NCBI GenBank assembly: GCA_964019335.1
Contig: OZ025709.1
Location: 434,001-498,000 of the forward strand
Direction of reading: 5' to 3'
Source: Diplonema japonicum
Lineage: Eukaryota; Euglenozoa; Diplonemea; Diplonemida; Diplonemidae
Length of the DNA: 64,000 nt
This document shows, piece after piece, positions 38,319 to 48,000 of this stretch (the stretch's first letter is position 1; each line of letters opens with the position of its first letter). A program made the translations under genes and the position numbers. The notes below the pieces were generated by a model, which worked only from the letters and a program-made list of their open reading frames with translations, made no database searches and was not told where the DNA came from.

Positions 38319-38432
38319 GCATTATTTCACTTGTGGTGGCGGGTTTAACTCGAAATTATTACTACACTCGCTACGCTCGTGAAGTAAGATCCTCTCTCGT
38401 TAAACCCCCTGCCACCACGCGTGAAATAATGC
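38319..38432. repeat. Foldback hairpin 2
   Basis: Outer arms of about 34 bp: GCATTATTTCAC and GTGGTGGCGGGTTTAA on the left (38319-38350) against TTAAACCCCCTGCCACCACGC and GTGAAATAATGC on the right (38401-38432); the centre carries CACTCGCTACGCTCGTGAAG, like hairpin 1. Both hairpins are preceded by ATTAAATAAAA and followed by AT-rich sequence, which suggests copies of the same mobile foldback unit. Confidence 0.85.
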
Positions 38433-38456
38433 AATCTTAATTTCATTTAATATATA

Positions 38457-39895
38457 CTGTAAAACGAATAATGTCGGACGGAAAAACTCCCGGACACCAA
38501 AAAAACCCGGACATTTTTCCGTCCGGGAGTTTTTCTGGGAAGAAGTTTTTTTACTTAAGGGGGGGTAACAGCTCCCACCACGTTTGCCTGGAAGGGCTTT
38601 ATTCCTTGTGCAGAGCCAAAATGTTTACCCTGCGTGGCAGTTTGAATTTTTCTTCCCCTTTCAATGCACCAACAAACAGCACCCACGGGATCTTTAACTT
38701 CTCATAAACCCGCTTCTTTCGTCAAATTGACCAGTTCGACTACCCAAGGCACGTTGAGCAGCTGGCTTGTGAGGGGCCCAACTTTGGTGCTGACACCCCC
38801 GGCCAGCTCACCCCCGAGAGGTGGAGGAGATAAACTCCTTACACCGGGCCGAGAAGGCCAGTACAAACCCCTGAAAGCAGCTTGGCGGCCTCTGCCTCGG
38901 TCAGAAGACGGCAGCAACAGGTTCAACAGAGCCCCCAGTTTCTTCCAGACGGAAATACTGGACGTTGCTATTCACCCAGCAGACTTTGGTGGAGCACTGT
39001 CCTTTTCCACTGACTAGGCTGACAAAACTTTGCAGCAAGAAAGACAAAAGCAGCAAGCCACCTCCGGAAAGCCTGGAAACGAGAAGGACAACGAGAGGGC
39101 ACGCTGTTTCACCATGGAATTCAGGTCCATAATCGACACCCATAAAGTAAGGCCGGAATTGGTCTGGAATACAGGGTTAAAACTAAAACGAAAAGGGGTG
39201 CTAAGGTCGTAAAAGTCCGTGGCTTGGGGGACAAAACGGGCTATAACCGAACAGTTGGCTGTTCCTTGGCTGGATGGGTTGCAACTTAAATACAAAGGCA
39301 AAGCGGAAACGCAACCGGCAGGGATTATCCGTGCCCCGGTCAAGCACCTGCCCGTCGAATGGAGCCTAACGGCATCGCCCAATCATTGGGCTAATTATGA
39401 TACTCGGTATCTGGGTTACGGAGCTGTTTCTTCCTTTTTGCTATAAATCATTGATTCCCATGGTTTTGCCGAACGGGCCGATTCTGCTGCTTGTCGGCGA
39501 CCACAACTCTCACACGACCTATGCCTATGGGTTCGTAGAGTTGTTCGCAGGCGCAAACGTGCACATTGCTTTTGTCCCCCTGGGCTCACCTACATGGTTC
39601 AACCGATGGATATTAGGTTGAACGCAGCTGTAAAGCATCTATTAAGAAAGGTAGTAGGCCACACGAAGGCTCGACAAGCTGATTGCCTCAGGGGCAGCAA
39701 GGGAGGACAAAGATGCAGAAAGGGAACCCTGGGGGTTTCTTCGCGCGGTTGCCGTTTGCAGCCCAGGCCAGTATGTAGGTGGTAGTGGACCAGGCCCCCT
39801 GACGGCCTTACCTAAAAAAAACTCCTGGACGGAAAAATTCCCGGACGCCAAAAAAACTCGGACATTTTTCCGTCCGGGAGTTTTTCGTTTTACAG
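38457..39895. mobile_element. Tc1/pogo-like DNA transposon, decayed
   Basis: Starts CTGTAAAACGAA and ends TTCGTTTTACAG, flanked on both sides by TA, the usual target of Tc1/mariner elements. Each end has subterminal palindromes built of CGGACGGAAAAACTCCCGG and ATTTTTCCGTCCGGGAG. On the plus strand a broken DDE-type transposase is readable from about 38700 to 39660. An inverted partial copy lies at 43217-43973. Confidence 0.75.
38690..39660 (+). pseudogene. DDE transposase relic of the Tc1/pogo-like element
   Basis: Readable in three frames. 38690-39015: KPASFVKLTSSTTQGTLSSW and SFFQTEILDVA; 39060-39210: TMEFRSIIDTHKVRPELVWN then TGLKLKRKGVLRS, close to the N-x-D-E-T-G...K motif of pogo/Tigger transposases with the D-E lost; 39230-39440: KGKAETQPAGIIRAPVKHLP; 39475-39620: PNGPILLLVGDHNSHTTYAY and HIAFVPLGSPTWF, matching the G-P-I-L-L-L-x-D-G-H-x-S-H and L-P-P-x-T-x-x-x-Q-P motifs with changes. 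Several stops and shifts; not active. Confidence 0.65.
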
Positions 39896-39927
39896 TAGTT
39901 ATTTTTTATTTTTATTTTATTTATTTT

Positions 39928-39958
39928 TTAGGGCGCCGCCAACACCGGCCTCCTTTAA

Positions 39959-39962
<4 letters not shown>
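39928..39962. repeat. R1 fragment (right end)
   Basis: GGGCGCCGCCAACACCGGCC followed by TCCTTTAACTCATATAT is the terminal part of R1 as seen, inverted, at 24743-24790. It abuts the TA repeat and the 3.2-kb duplication. Confidence 0.7.

Positions 39963-40010
<48 letters not shown>
39962..40010. repeat. (TA)n microsatellite
   Basis: About 24 TA units. The counterpart in front of the second copy of the 3.2-kb duplication (57254-57260) has only three or four, so this tract expanded or contracted after duplication. Confidence 0.95.
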
Positions 40011-40013
<3 letters not shown>

Positions 40014-41609
40014 GTCGATTTCAAACCCCCCCCCCCCAAAATGAGGCCAATTGACACTTTCGTTGCATCTTTGGGCATGCCGCCCCCTTTAAAAAAAATT
40101 CTCCATATTTCCCGGCCCATATTAGGAAAGAACCCGGGTCAGAAATCGCTCAAGGGTGCTATTTTGACCTATGAAAAATTCAGTCTTAGGGTCAAAATCG
40201 GGTTTTAGTGGTTTTGGTAAAGTCAGAGATTATGCTTTCAATAGCAAGAAATAGCGAAACTCACTGCTAGAAGGTGGCTGAAATGATGTTGGAAGTGGAA
40301 ACCTTCATTTCCTAGTCTTCTGCGGCTGAGATGTGCTGCTGCTGAGTGGGCGACCTCGTTTCTTTTTCATACTATTAGGCCTTCTACCGCATTTTGGGGG
40401 GGTTTTAAGAGGCTCATTCGTAGGTGTACTTGGTGCTTTGGGCTTGTCATGGGGTGGCGAGTATTTTCGTAATTTGGTTACTATTCTTTCTCGTTTTTCA
40501 AGTCCGGGAAGGCTATCAGGAACGTCCTCATACTCATCACAAGATTCATAGACTGGGGGCCTTTTCTCTGCCCTGTCTGCATCGAGTTCTTTGATGATGT
40601 ACTTTAGTTCTTTCTAGCTCGTGGACGCACACGTAGCAAATACACCCTCCGGTGTGCTCCTGAGCTCATATGCACCTGTAAAATCCGGAAACTCAAGAAT
40701 TTTCTTTTTGTACGGGCCAAAGACATCAGTAACTACATGCACGGCACACTGTATCGTATTGGTGATGTTAGCTATTTGTTCCACAGTTTTAATTGTTGTG
40801 GAACGAGGCACCCAAAACCAAAAAACACGAGAGAGCACACCAAAGTGGCTGTCCCTGTTGTTTTTGCCGTGTTTCTCCCCCAGAAACCACAGGGAAAACG
40901 TCCGATCGGGATATACAAAACGAAGACCAAAAAGAACAAAGTAGCAAAATTCCTTTGCACGAAAGTGACGCCCACCGTCAGTCCAGAGTATCCACTCCAT
41001 TTTTTTCTTTATTTTTTTCTGTGCCCATGCTACTGTGGAACAAGACTTTTCCAACAGTAAGGCCAGCTGCCCTTATTTCATCATGTGTGATGTGGTCAAG
41101 CCTCATGCCTCTGACCAATTGGCGCCGTGTGGTGTCTTGTTGGCTACTAAATCAACCAGAAAATGATAGCAGAAGTGCCGCTAGAAGTTCCCCTTTACAC
41201 ACTACGCCACAAACTAGTGCAGCACAGTCGTTGCCACTGAGCTTCTCAAAAACCTCTGTGGCGAGTGTCCTGATCGCCGTGGTGTTCCCATTTACCCTTT
41301 CTCGGTCCGAATACCATTTTTTTTTACCCCTAGCTTCTCAACAGCAAGTTTAAAAGCATCCATTTTTGTCACCCCCTCTTTTACTGAATTTGTGCAAAGT
41401 GAAAAAACCCATTTTTGCCCCTAGGACTGAATTTTCTGGGTACCAGTAACACTCACTTTCCCATTTTCTGGGGTGTTTTCTTTCCTTACCTGGGCCGGGA
41501 AAGTTGTAGAATTTTTTTTCTTTGGGAAAAAGTACTTAGAGAAATATTGAAAGTGTCAATTGGCCTCATTTTGGGGGGGGGGTTTTTTTGAAACGATGCC
41601 ATATAGACG
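40004..41609. mobile_element. TIR element with transposase relic, copy 1
   Basis: Left end (TA)TATGGGTCGATTTCAAA, C-run, AAAATGAGGCCAATTGACAC is inverted at 41548-41609 (GTGTCAATTGGCCTCATTTT, G-run, GAAACGATGCCATATAGACG), about 60 bp of terminal inverted repeat. In copy 2 the left end begins CGTCTATATATGGG and so mirrors the right end up to its last base. About 1.6 kb long. Confidence 0.8.
40614..41340 (-). pseudogene. DDE-type transposase-like relic, copy 1
   Basis: Minus strand. The first part (about 41340-41060) reads VFEKLSGNDCAALVCGVVCK, LLSFSG, a stop, then QLVRGMRLDHITHDEIRAAG. In another frame 41054-40614 is open for 146 codons: WILWTDGGRHFRAKEFCYFV, WFLGEKHGKNNRDSHFGVLS, and IANITNTIQCAVHVVTDVFG. 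The TDGGRHF and HGKNNRD-HFG segments resemble the D-G...HF and HGK...D..F motifs of several eukaryotic DDE transposases, but I cannot name the superfamily. A stop and a frame shift make it inactive. Confidence 0.5.
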
Positions 41610-41954
41610 ATTTGAAAAAAAATCTTTTACGCAAAGGGCTTTCAATGCAATACGGCCCGGCCCTTTCTTGCCGGCGGGGTCCTGCGCGGAAAATATGAAA
41701 AATATAAACTAAATGCTGCCCTAACTTAACAAGAAAATGAAAAAATAAAAAAAAACGCCAGCCCAAATTTACCGAGATGAGAAACAACTGTACAACTATT
41801 GTGTCCTTACCAACTCGGTTGAGGGTTTTATACCTAAGGTACCGAGGAGGGTGAACGAGGGGCCGAAGGCCACACCACAGCAGAAAGGTTCGATCAAGAG
41901 ATAGATTGAGACTCTTCAGGCGTCCTGCCACATACCGCAGGTACCCTTAAATGT

Positions 41955-41992
<38 letters not shown>

Positions 41993-42361
41993 ACTTGTTT
42001 TTTGTACCCCCTCTCAGGCACTTCAGGAACGATATTTTTGACAATGTTGTGGGGGTGGGCCCTGCTGTGGGCACCCTCTCTCTAGAATTGGGACATCTGG
42101 AGGCATTTCCGGGGGCATATAGCCCCGGCGTTGCGCTAGAATAGCTTTTTTTGAAGTTTTGAAAATTTACCCCCTGGTGGGCAAAAATGGTCCGTTGGTA
42201 GATGGTTAAATAGAAAAAAAAAAAGAAAAAAAAAGGGGGAAAAAAGGAAAGAAATAAATATAAAGGTGCACAATTGCTCAAGCCGACGAAAGCACAAACG
42301 TCTCAACACAATAATATTTCAGGGGGAGAATCGAGGATCGAAGAAGAAAAAAAAAGGGAAA

Positions 42362-43060
42362 ATGAGCATCACAGTGTTTGTGAAGACGAAAGCTGGGGTG
42401 GCACAATGTGGAAGTGGCAGGGGCGGAGACAATTAGGATTCTGTACAAGAAGGCGGGGTGTGCTGCTGGTTTACTCGAAGGCAAGTTCAAATTGGTTTGG
42501 GAGGGAGAGGTCCTGGACAAGAACAGGGGTGAGGAAGTTCAGGAACTTGGGCTCATGGAGGGCAGCGTGGTCCATGTGGAGGCGAAGTTGAGAACCGTTC
42601 AGCTGGAGGAGCTTAAGAGCTCAGATGTGGTTTCGGAGCTTGAGGGGCTTGTGTCAGCTGACCCTGAGCTGGTTCTGGTGGTGGAGGTGGGGGACTCGCC
42701 AGCTGTCGAAGTCTTGTCCATGAGCAGCAGTGACCTTCCTTCTGGACTTCGGTTACTCGTTGTCACCGACCCCACAGGCCGAGTTGATAATGCTTTTCTT
42801 CAACATTGTGAACACCTGACGACTGCTGATCTCATCCTCTCCAATGCTTCTACCATTGGTGATAGTTTCTTGTCCAGGTGCGAAAACCTAGAAACCATCT
42901 ATTTGAATGCGATGACCCATATTTATTCCATTGGTGATAGCTTCTTGTGTAGGTAGAAACCATTGTGATGATACTCGTTCCGTTCTTGTCGAGGTGCGAA
43001 AAACTAGAAACTATCGACTTGAGTGCAATGACCAATCCTTATTGGGCCAAGATTTTTCCG
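42362..43060 (+). pseudogene. Broken Ub-LRR gene, copy 1
   Basis: The ATG at 42362 starts MSITVFVKTKAGV, then one extra base (near 42397-42402) shifts the frame. From 42405 the frame is EVAGAETIRILYKKAGCAAG ... FKLVWEGEVLDKNRGEEVQE as in the intact gene, through the linker and two LRR units (NLETIYLNAMTHIYSIGDSF), to a stop at 42956; a third unit (KLETIDLSAMTNPYW) follows out of frame. The other five or so repeats are missing. The same lesions are present in the copy at 59611, so the break came before the duplication. Confidence 0.8.
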
Positions 43061-43216
43061 AAGCCGTATAGGGGGATTTTTAACATGCCAAGTAGTGCCA
43101 AGATTTTTTTATTAAGGACACGACTAGGAACGCAGAAGAAGCTACTTCTCGGCCGGGGGGTGCCCCCTGTAATCAAGTAGATAGTTCGTGCTTCGTTGCA
43201 TGCTTAACACCATCTA

Positions 43217-43973
43217 AAAGGAAAAGGGCAGTGCCCCACCAAAGTCTACCAGGTCTGTCTTTCGGGCTGGATTGGCGCACAGCAGCCCTTCTGCATAGGT
43301 GCATATTTGTTGTGCTGGGATAGGCTCACCAAGCCCGTTTACCTATCGACTCAAGCAAAAATCTTTCAGCCCCCGAAGGATGCTAAATCCCGTGTTGGGC
43401 GATACGCTGCTATCACGGCGTCGCGGCGGCCAGGGTGTGGTAGGGTGGAATAGCAACGTCCAGTATTTCCGTCTGGAAGAAACCGGGGGCTCTGTTGAAC
43501 CTGTTGCTGCCGTCTTCTGACCGAGGCAGAGGCCGCCAAGCTGCTTTCGGGGGTTTGTACTGGCCCGGTGTAAGGAGTTTATCTCCTCCACCTCTCGGGG
43601 GTGAGCTGGCCGGGGGTGTCAGCACCAAAGTTGGGCCCCTCACAAGCCAGCTGCTCAACGTGCCTTGGGTAGTCGAACTGGTCAATCTGACGAAAGTAGT
43701 ACGGGTTTATGAGAAGTTAAAGATCCCGTGGGTGCTGTTTGTTGGTGCATTGAAAGGGGAAGAAAAATTCAAACTGCCACGCAGGGTGACATTTTGGCTC
43801 TGCACAAGGAATAAAGCCCTTCCAGGCAAACGTGGTGGGAGCTGCTACCCCCCTTAAGTAAAAAAAACTTCTTCCCAGAAAAACTCCCGGACGGAAAAAT
43901 GTCCGGGTTTTTTTTGGTGTCCGGGAGTTTTTCCGTCCGAGAATTTTTCCGTCCGACATTATTCGTTTTACAG
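43217..43973 (-). mobile_element. Inverted partial copy of the Tc1/pogo-like element
   Basis: Inverse of 38457 to about 39015, ending in TTCGTTTTACAG at 43973 followed by TA, with the CCGTCCGGGAG palindromes. It starts directly after the 3.2-kb duplication at 43217. It keeps about 170 bp (near 43270-43440) that are deleted in the longer copy, and lacks the whole 3' half of the transposase. Confidence 0.8.
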
Positions 43974-45080
43974 TATTTTTTTTTTTTTTGCATGGACATT
44001 GATATCATATTATTTCCCCCGTTCCCCTTCTTTCTCCCTTTCCTCCTCCCTCCTGGTTAATAAGTTATAGTTCTTATTGTTAAGTTCGGGAAAAACCCAA
44101 CTGTTTTTGACACAAGTCACAGCATGTATTTCCGGTCGCTGGAGAAGTGTTTGATTTACATACACATCTTAATGTGAATAGATAGCATACTGTGAACATC
44201 TTCTGTATTGGATGGTAGGGTTTTGCATGCTGTTGATAGTTCCAATTAATTTTGAATTGAAGTTATTCTATTCACTCTTCTGAAATTACTTTGCACTTGG
44301 GGGCTCTAAAATTCAGACCTATCCCACACGCGAAATGGTTCAATTCTGATGGTGATTCTACAAAACTTGATCAGTTCCAGAGCGAGGATTGCATCATAAG
44401 ACTTGACAAATTAAAACCTGAAGTCAGTCTGTGGCAGGCTATAGGTTACCCATCCCTTTCACGTGCCCATATTCTGAATCACGAGTGGCGGTGTAAAGAA
44501 CTCAGTTTTATAATGCATGAAGCTACTTTCTAAGGCTCTGGTACTCAAGGCGAATCCGATACTTGCCACCTGAAATTTGATTACTTTTTTATGTCCTTCA
44601 TATGAGGAGTCTGGTACAATGGACGGATTCCAGTCATTAAGGTAGTGAACTACACGGAACACATGTGAAGTTGACATGCCCTCATAGAAGAGCCCTTATC
44701 ACATCTTACTTGTGCAAATGTCTGACAATCCTTGAAGCTTGAACGTGATCCAAAGTTGCTTGCCAGAAAAGGTGTATCTACATCTCCAGAAGCACCTAAG
44801 TTTGACAATGATTGACAGATAGTTGCAGTGGGAAGAGACAGTGGCACTGTAAGGGACTACAATAGGCACCATCTACTAGACACGTTGTGCATAGAAAGTT
44901 ATACTTTACCTTTTAATTTTATGCATGGATGTTGGTGTCATCTATTATCCCCTTTCCCTTTTATCTTTCTCCTTCCCCTCCTTCCCAAAGTTTTACCCGC
45001 TGCGTCGGCTGGTGGGGAAATCAACACTCTCGTTTGACCTACCCGAACCTACTCGAAGAATCCCACCTCTGCCGACAAGT
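43974..45080. other. 5' region of the giant pseudo-NACHT gene
   Basis: No gene recognised. 44250-44830 has balanced composition with only short frames (80 codons at 44291-44533). Just before the gene, 44944-44990 is pyrimidine-rich and ends CCCAAAG, which could be a 3' splice site or simply 5' untranslated DNA. The frame of the giant gene is open from 44925, 52 codons before the preferred start. Confidence 0.45.
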
Positions 45081-48000
45081 ATGCAGCGACGCAGAATGGT
45101 AGCAACACAAGATAGAAAGCCCCATTTATTTGTTTCTGTTGTTTCATTCACACGCGCCACTATCACCACCCCATCAGGTCAGATGGTCTTCAGGCATGCC
45201 CCCATTGAACAGACTGCAGAAGAAGATGGGCTCGCATTCCTCAACACATTGCGGCAGAAGGCAAAAGCTTTGAAATTCATGAGCACAGAAGAGGTGCTAA
45301 CCTTCGTGGAGTGGTTCAGACTGAACGAGGTGAGATTCCCGGCACTACTTAAGAATTCTAAAACCAAGACGCGGGGCCTGCTGCTCCTTTCTGCGTGTGA
45401 TCTGCTGAAGGTGCTGCGTGAGTCGCTAAAGGACTGTGCGGAGGGCGACACAAGGGACATCGTGGTGATGAACAACATACACCTGTACCGTGTAGTGGCC
45501 TCCTTGGTGGCGCAGCTTGCCATGTGCGACGAAAGAGACGATGATGATAATGCAGAACAATTGCATGACTTCCGGACACTCGTGACAAGCCTGGAGAGAT
45601 ACAAGATGTTCATGCACACGTCGTCGGAAACGGACCACGAAGTCATCACCAAGGTGGGCAGGGTTATCGGAAGCATTCCCTGGGATGTTGCTGCAGTGTC
45701 CGATGTTCTCAAGACAAAGGCCTTCGATTCTCAGCATCTGAAGTACCTGCTTCTGGTGAGTATGCTTGCAACGAAAGATCGCAACCTCAAAAACGGACAA
45801 GAGTGTCCCAAGGGAACGAGTCTCTCTGAGCTGGACAAGCTTCTGGCGGATAAGATGGGGCGTGAGGTGCTGGACACTGTGAGGAGTGATGGAGAAGGGG
45901 AGTCGCTTGTTTCGCAGATGAAGGCCTTTAAGCACACGGTGAACTATTTGAGCATACTGCTGAAAAAGTCGAAAGAGACGTTAGGATACGAAAAGCTGCA
46001 GAACGAGGTTAATGCTGTCGGTGACTCACAGGTGAAAGAGTACAAGCACAATCAAGATGTACTGAAGACGCTTGTTTCGCAGATAAAGGCTTTTAAGCAC
46101 ACGGAGAAATGTATGAGCATACTGTTAAAAGAAACGTTAGAATACGCAAGGCTGCAGAACGAGACAGAGTTCAAAAAGCTGCAGAACGAGGTTAATGATC
46201 TCGATGACCCACAAGTGAAAGAAATGTCTCGGCAACTCGAGTTGTACAAGCACAATCAAAAGCTGCTGCTGGCCGGCACAATCGGAACCGATCGTCCCGA
46301 TGCCGCCGTTTCAGAGTCGCAAGACTTCATGAAGGACACTCTGTCGTTCCTCAAGAGGTTAGAGAACGATGTAGCGCAGTGCACAGCAAGTGACAAGATT
46401 GCAATGTTGCTGACGTTCGCGGAGGGGTTCAAGCTGACTTCACTATCCGAGGTTCGGGAGTATACGTTGATCGCTGTGTGCGAGCTTCTGAGGGTGTTGC
46501 AGCAGTCGCTGGGGGACAGTGCGGAGGGCGACGCAGGGGACATCGTGGTGATGAACAACATATACTTGTACCGTGTGGTGGCCTCCTTGGTGGCGCAGCT
46601 TGCCATGTACGACGCAGGAGACGGCATCACCCATGCAGAACAACTGGATGACTTCCGGACACTCGTGACAAGCCTGGACACGGAGAGATACAAGATGTTC
46701 ATGCACGCGTCGTCGGAAACGGACCACGAAGTCATCACCAAGGTGGGCAGGGTTATCGGAAGCATTCTCAGCGACTTTGCTGCAGTGTCTGATGTTGTCG
46801 CTCTCAAGACAAAGGCCTTCGATTCTCAGCATCTGAAGTATCAGTTTCTGGTGAGTGTGCTTGAAGCGAAAGATCCTGACCTCGTAAACGCGAAAGATCC
46901 CGACCCCGTAAACGCGAAAGATCCGAGCAGCCCTCAGGAGCAACCTCGTATTGCGAAAGATTTGAGCAACCTGCAACCTCGTAATGCGGAAGATTTGAGC
47001 AACCTGCAACCTCGTAATGCGGAAGATTTGAGCAACCCTAAGGAGCTACTTGTACGTAATGCGAAAGATCTGAGCAACCTCCAGAAGATCCACGAAGAAG
47101 AGTGTCCCGAAGGAACGAGTCTCTCTCTTCGTGCGTCGCTGTGGGTAGGGACTCTTGTTGACCTGCTGGTGTTTTCCCGTGTCGTGAAAGCGAAGCCAAG
47201 CAACAAGGAAGGGGAGGAGAGCCTTGTTCACAGCAACGGAGTTCTGTACCAAAGGATTCCTATTCTGGGGGAACAGCAAGGGATCATGCAGTTCCCTGAT
47301 GAGGTGAGGAAAACGGTGGTGGACTGTTTGATGGGTCTCCTGAAGCGTGATCGCGTGACACCTGATGAGCTGATGGCATTGTTGACAGAAAAGAACAAGA
47401 TGATTGTGGACAAGTTGACGAAGGCGATCGGTAAGAGCAGTGCGAAGGTGCGGCACAAGGCAGTTCTTGCCTGCTACGAGGTGATTGATAGCGGGGAGCT
47501 GGACAAGCCTCTGGCGGATAAGATGGGACGTGAGGTGCTGGACACTGTGAGGAGCGATGGAGAAGGGGAGTCGCTTGTTTCGCAGATGAAGGCCTTTAAG
47601 CACACGGTGAACTATTTGAGCATACTGCTGAAAAAGTCGAAAGAGACGTTAGGATACGAAAAGCTGCAGAACGAGGTTAATGCTGTCGGTGACTCACAGC
47701 TGAAAGAAATGTCTCGGCGGGCACTCGAGCTGTACAAGCACAATCAAGATGTACTGGCCACTATCGGACTTTGTTCCAATGCCGCCGCCGTTTCAGGACC
47801 CCAGCTTCCCGCGCGAAATGGGTTGCAAGACTTCGCGAATGACATCCTGTCGTTCCTCAGGGGGTTAAAGAACTGGGCAAAGGATGTAGCGCAGTGCGAG
47901 GCAAGTGAGAGGGTTGCAAAGTTGCAGAACTTCGTGAAGGGGTTCAAGCTGAACGAGGTGAAGCTCTCGTCGCTACCCGAGATTCGGAGCAGCAAGCTAG

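Larger units (their letters stand above)
40004..43216. repeat. 3.2-kb direct duplication, copy 1
   Basis: Matches 57254-60465 in the same orientation with a constant offset of 17249 over more than 3 kb. The only differences I find are one base each in a poly-C run (12 against 13) and an A-run (8 against 7) near the left end. It contains a TIR element with a transposase relic (40004-41609) and a broken Ub-LRR gene (42362-43060), then an R1 piece (43108-43180). The left edge lies in the TA repeat; the right edge is after CACCATCTA. Confidence 0.95.
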
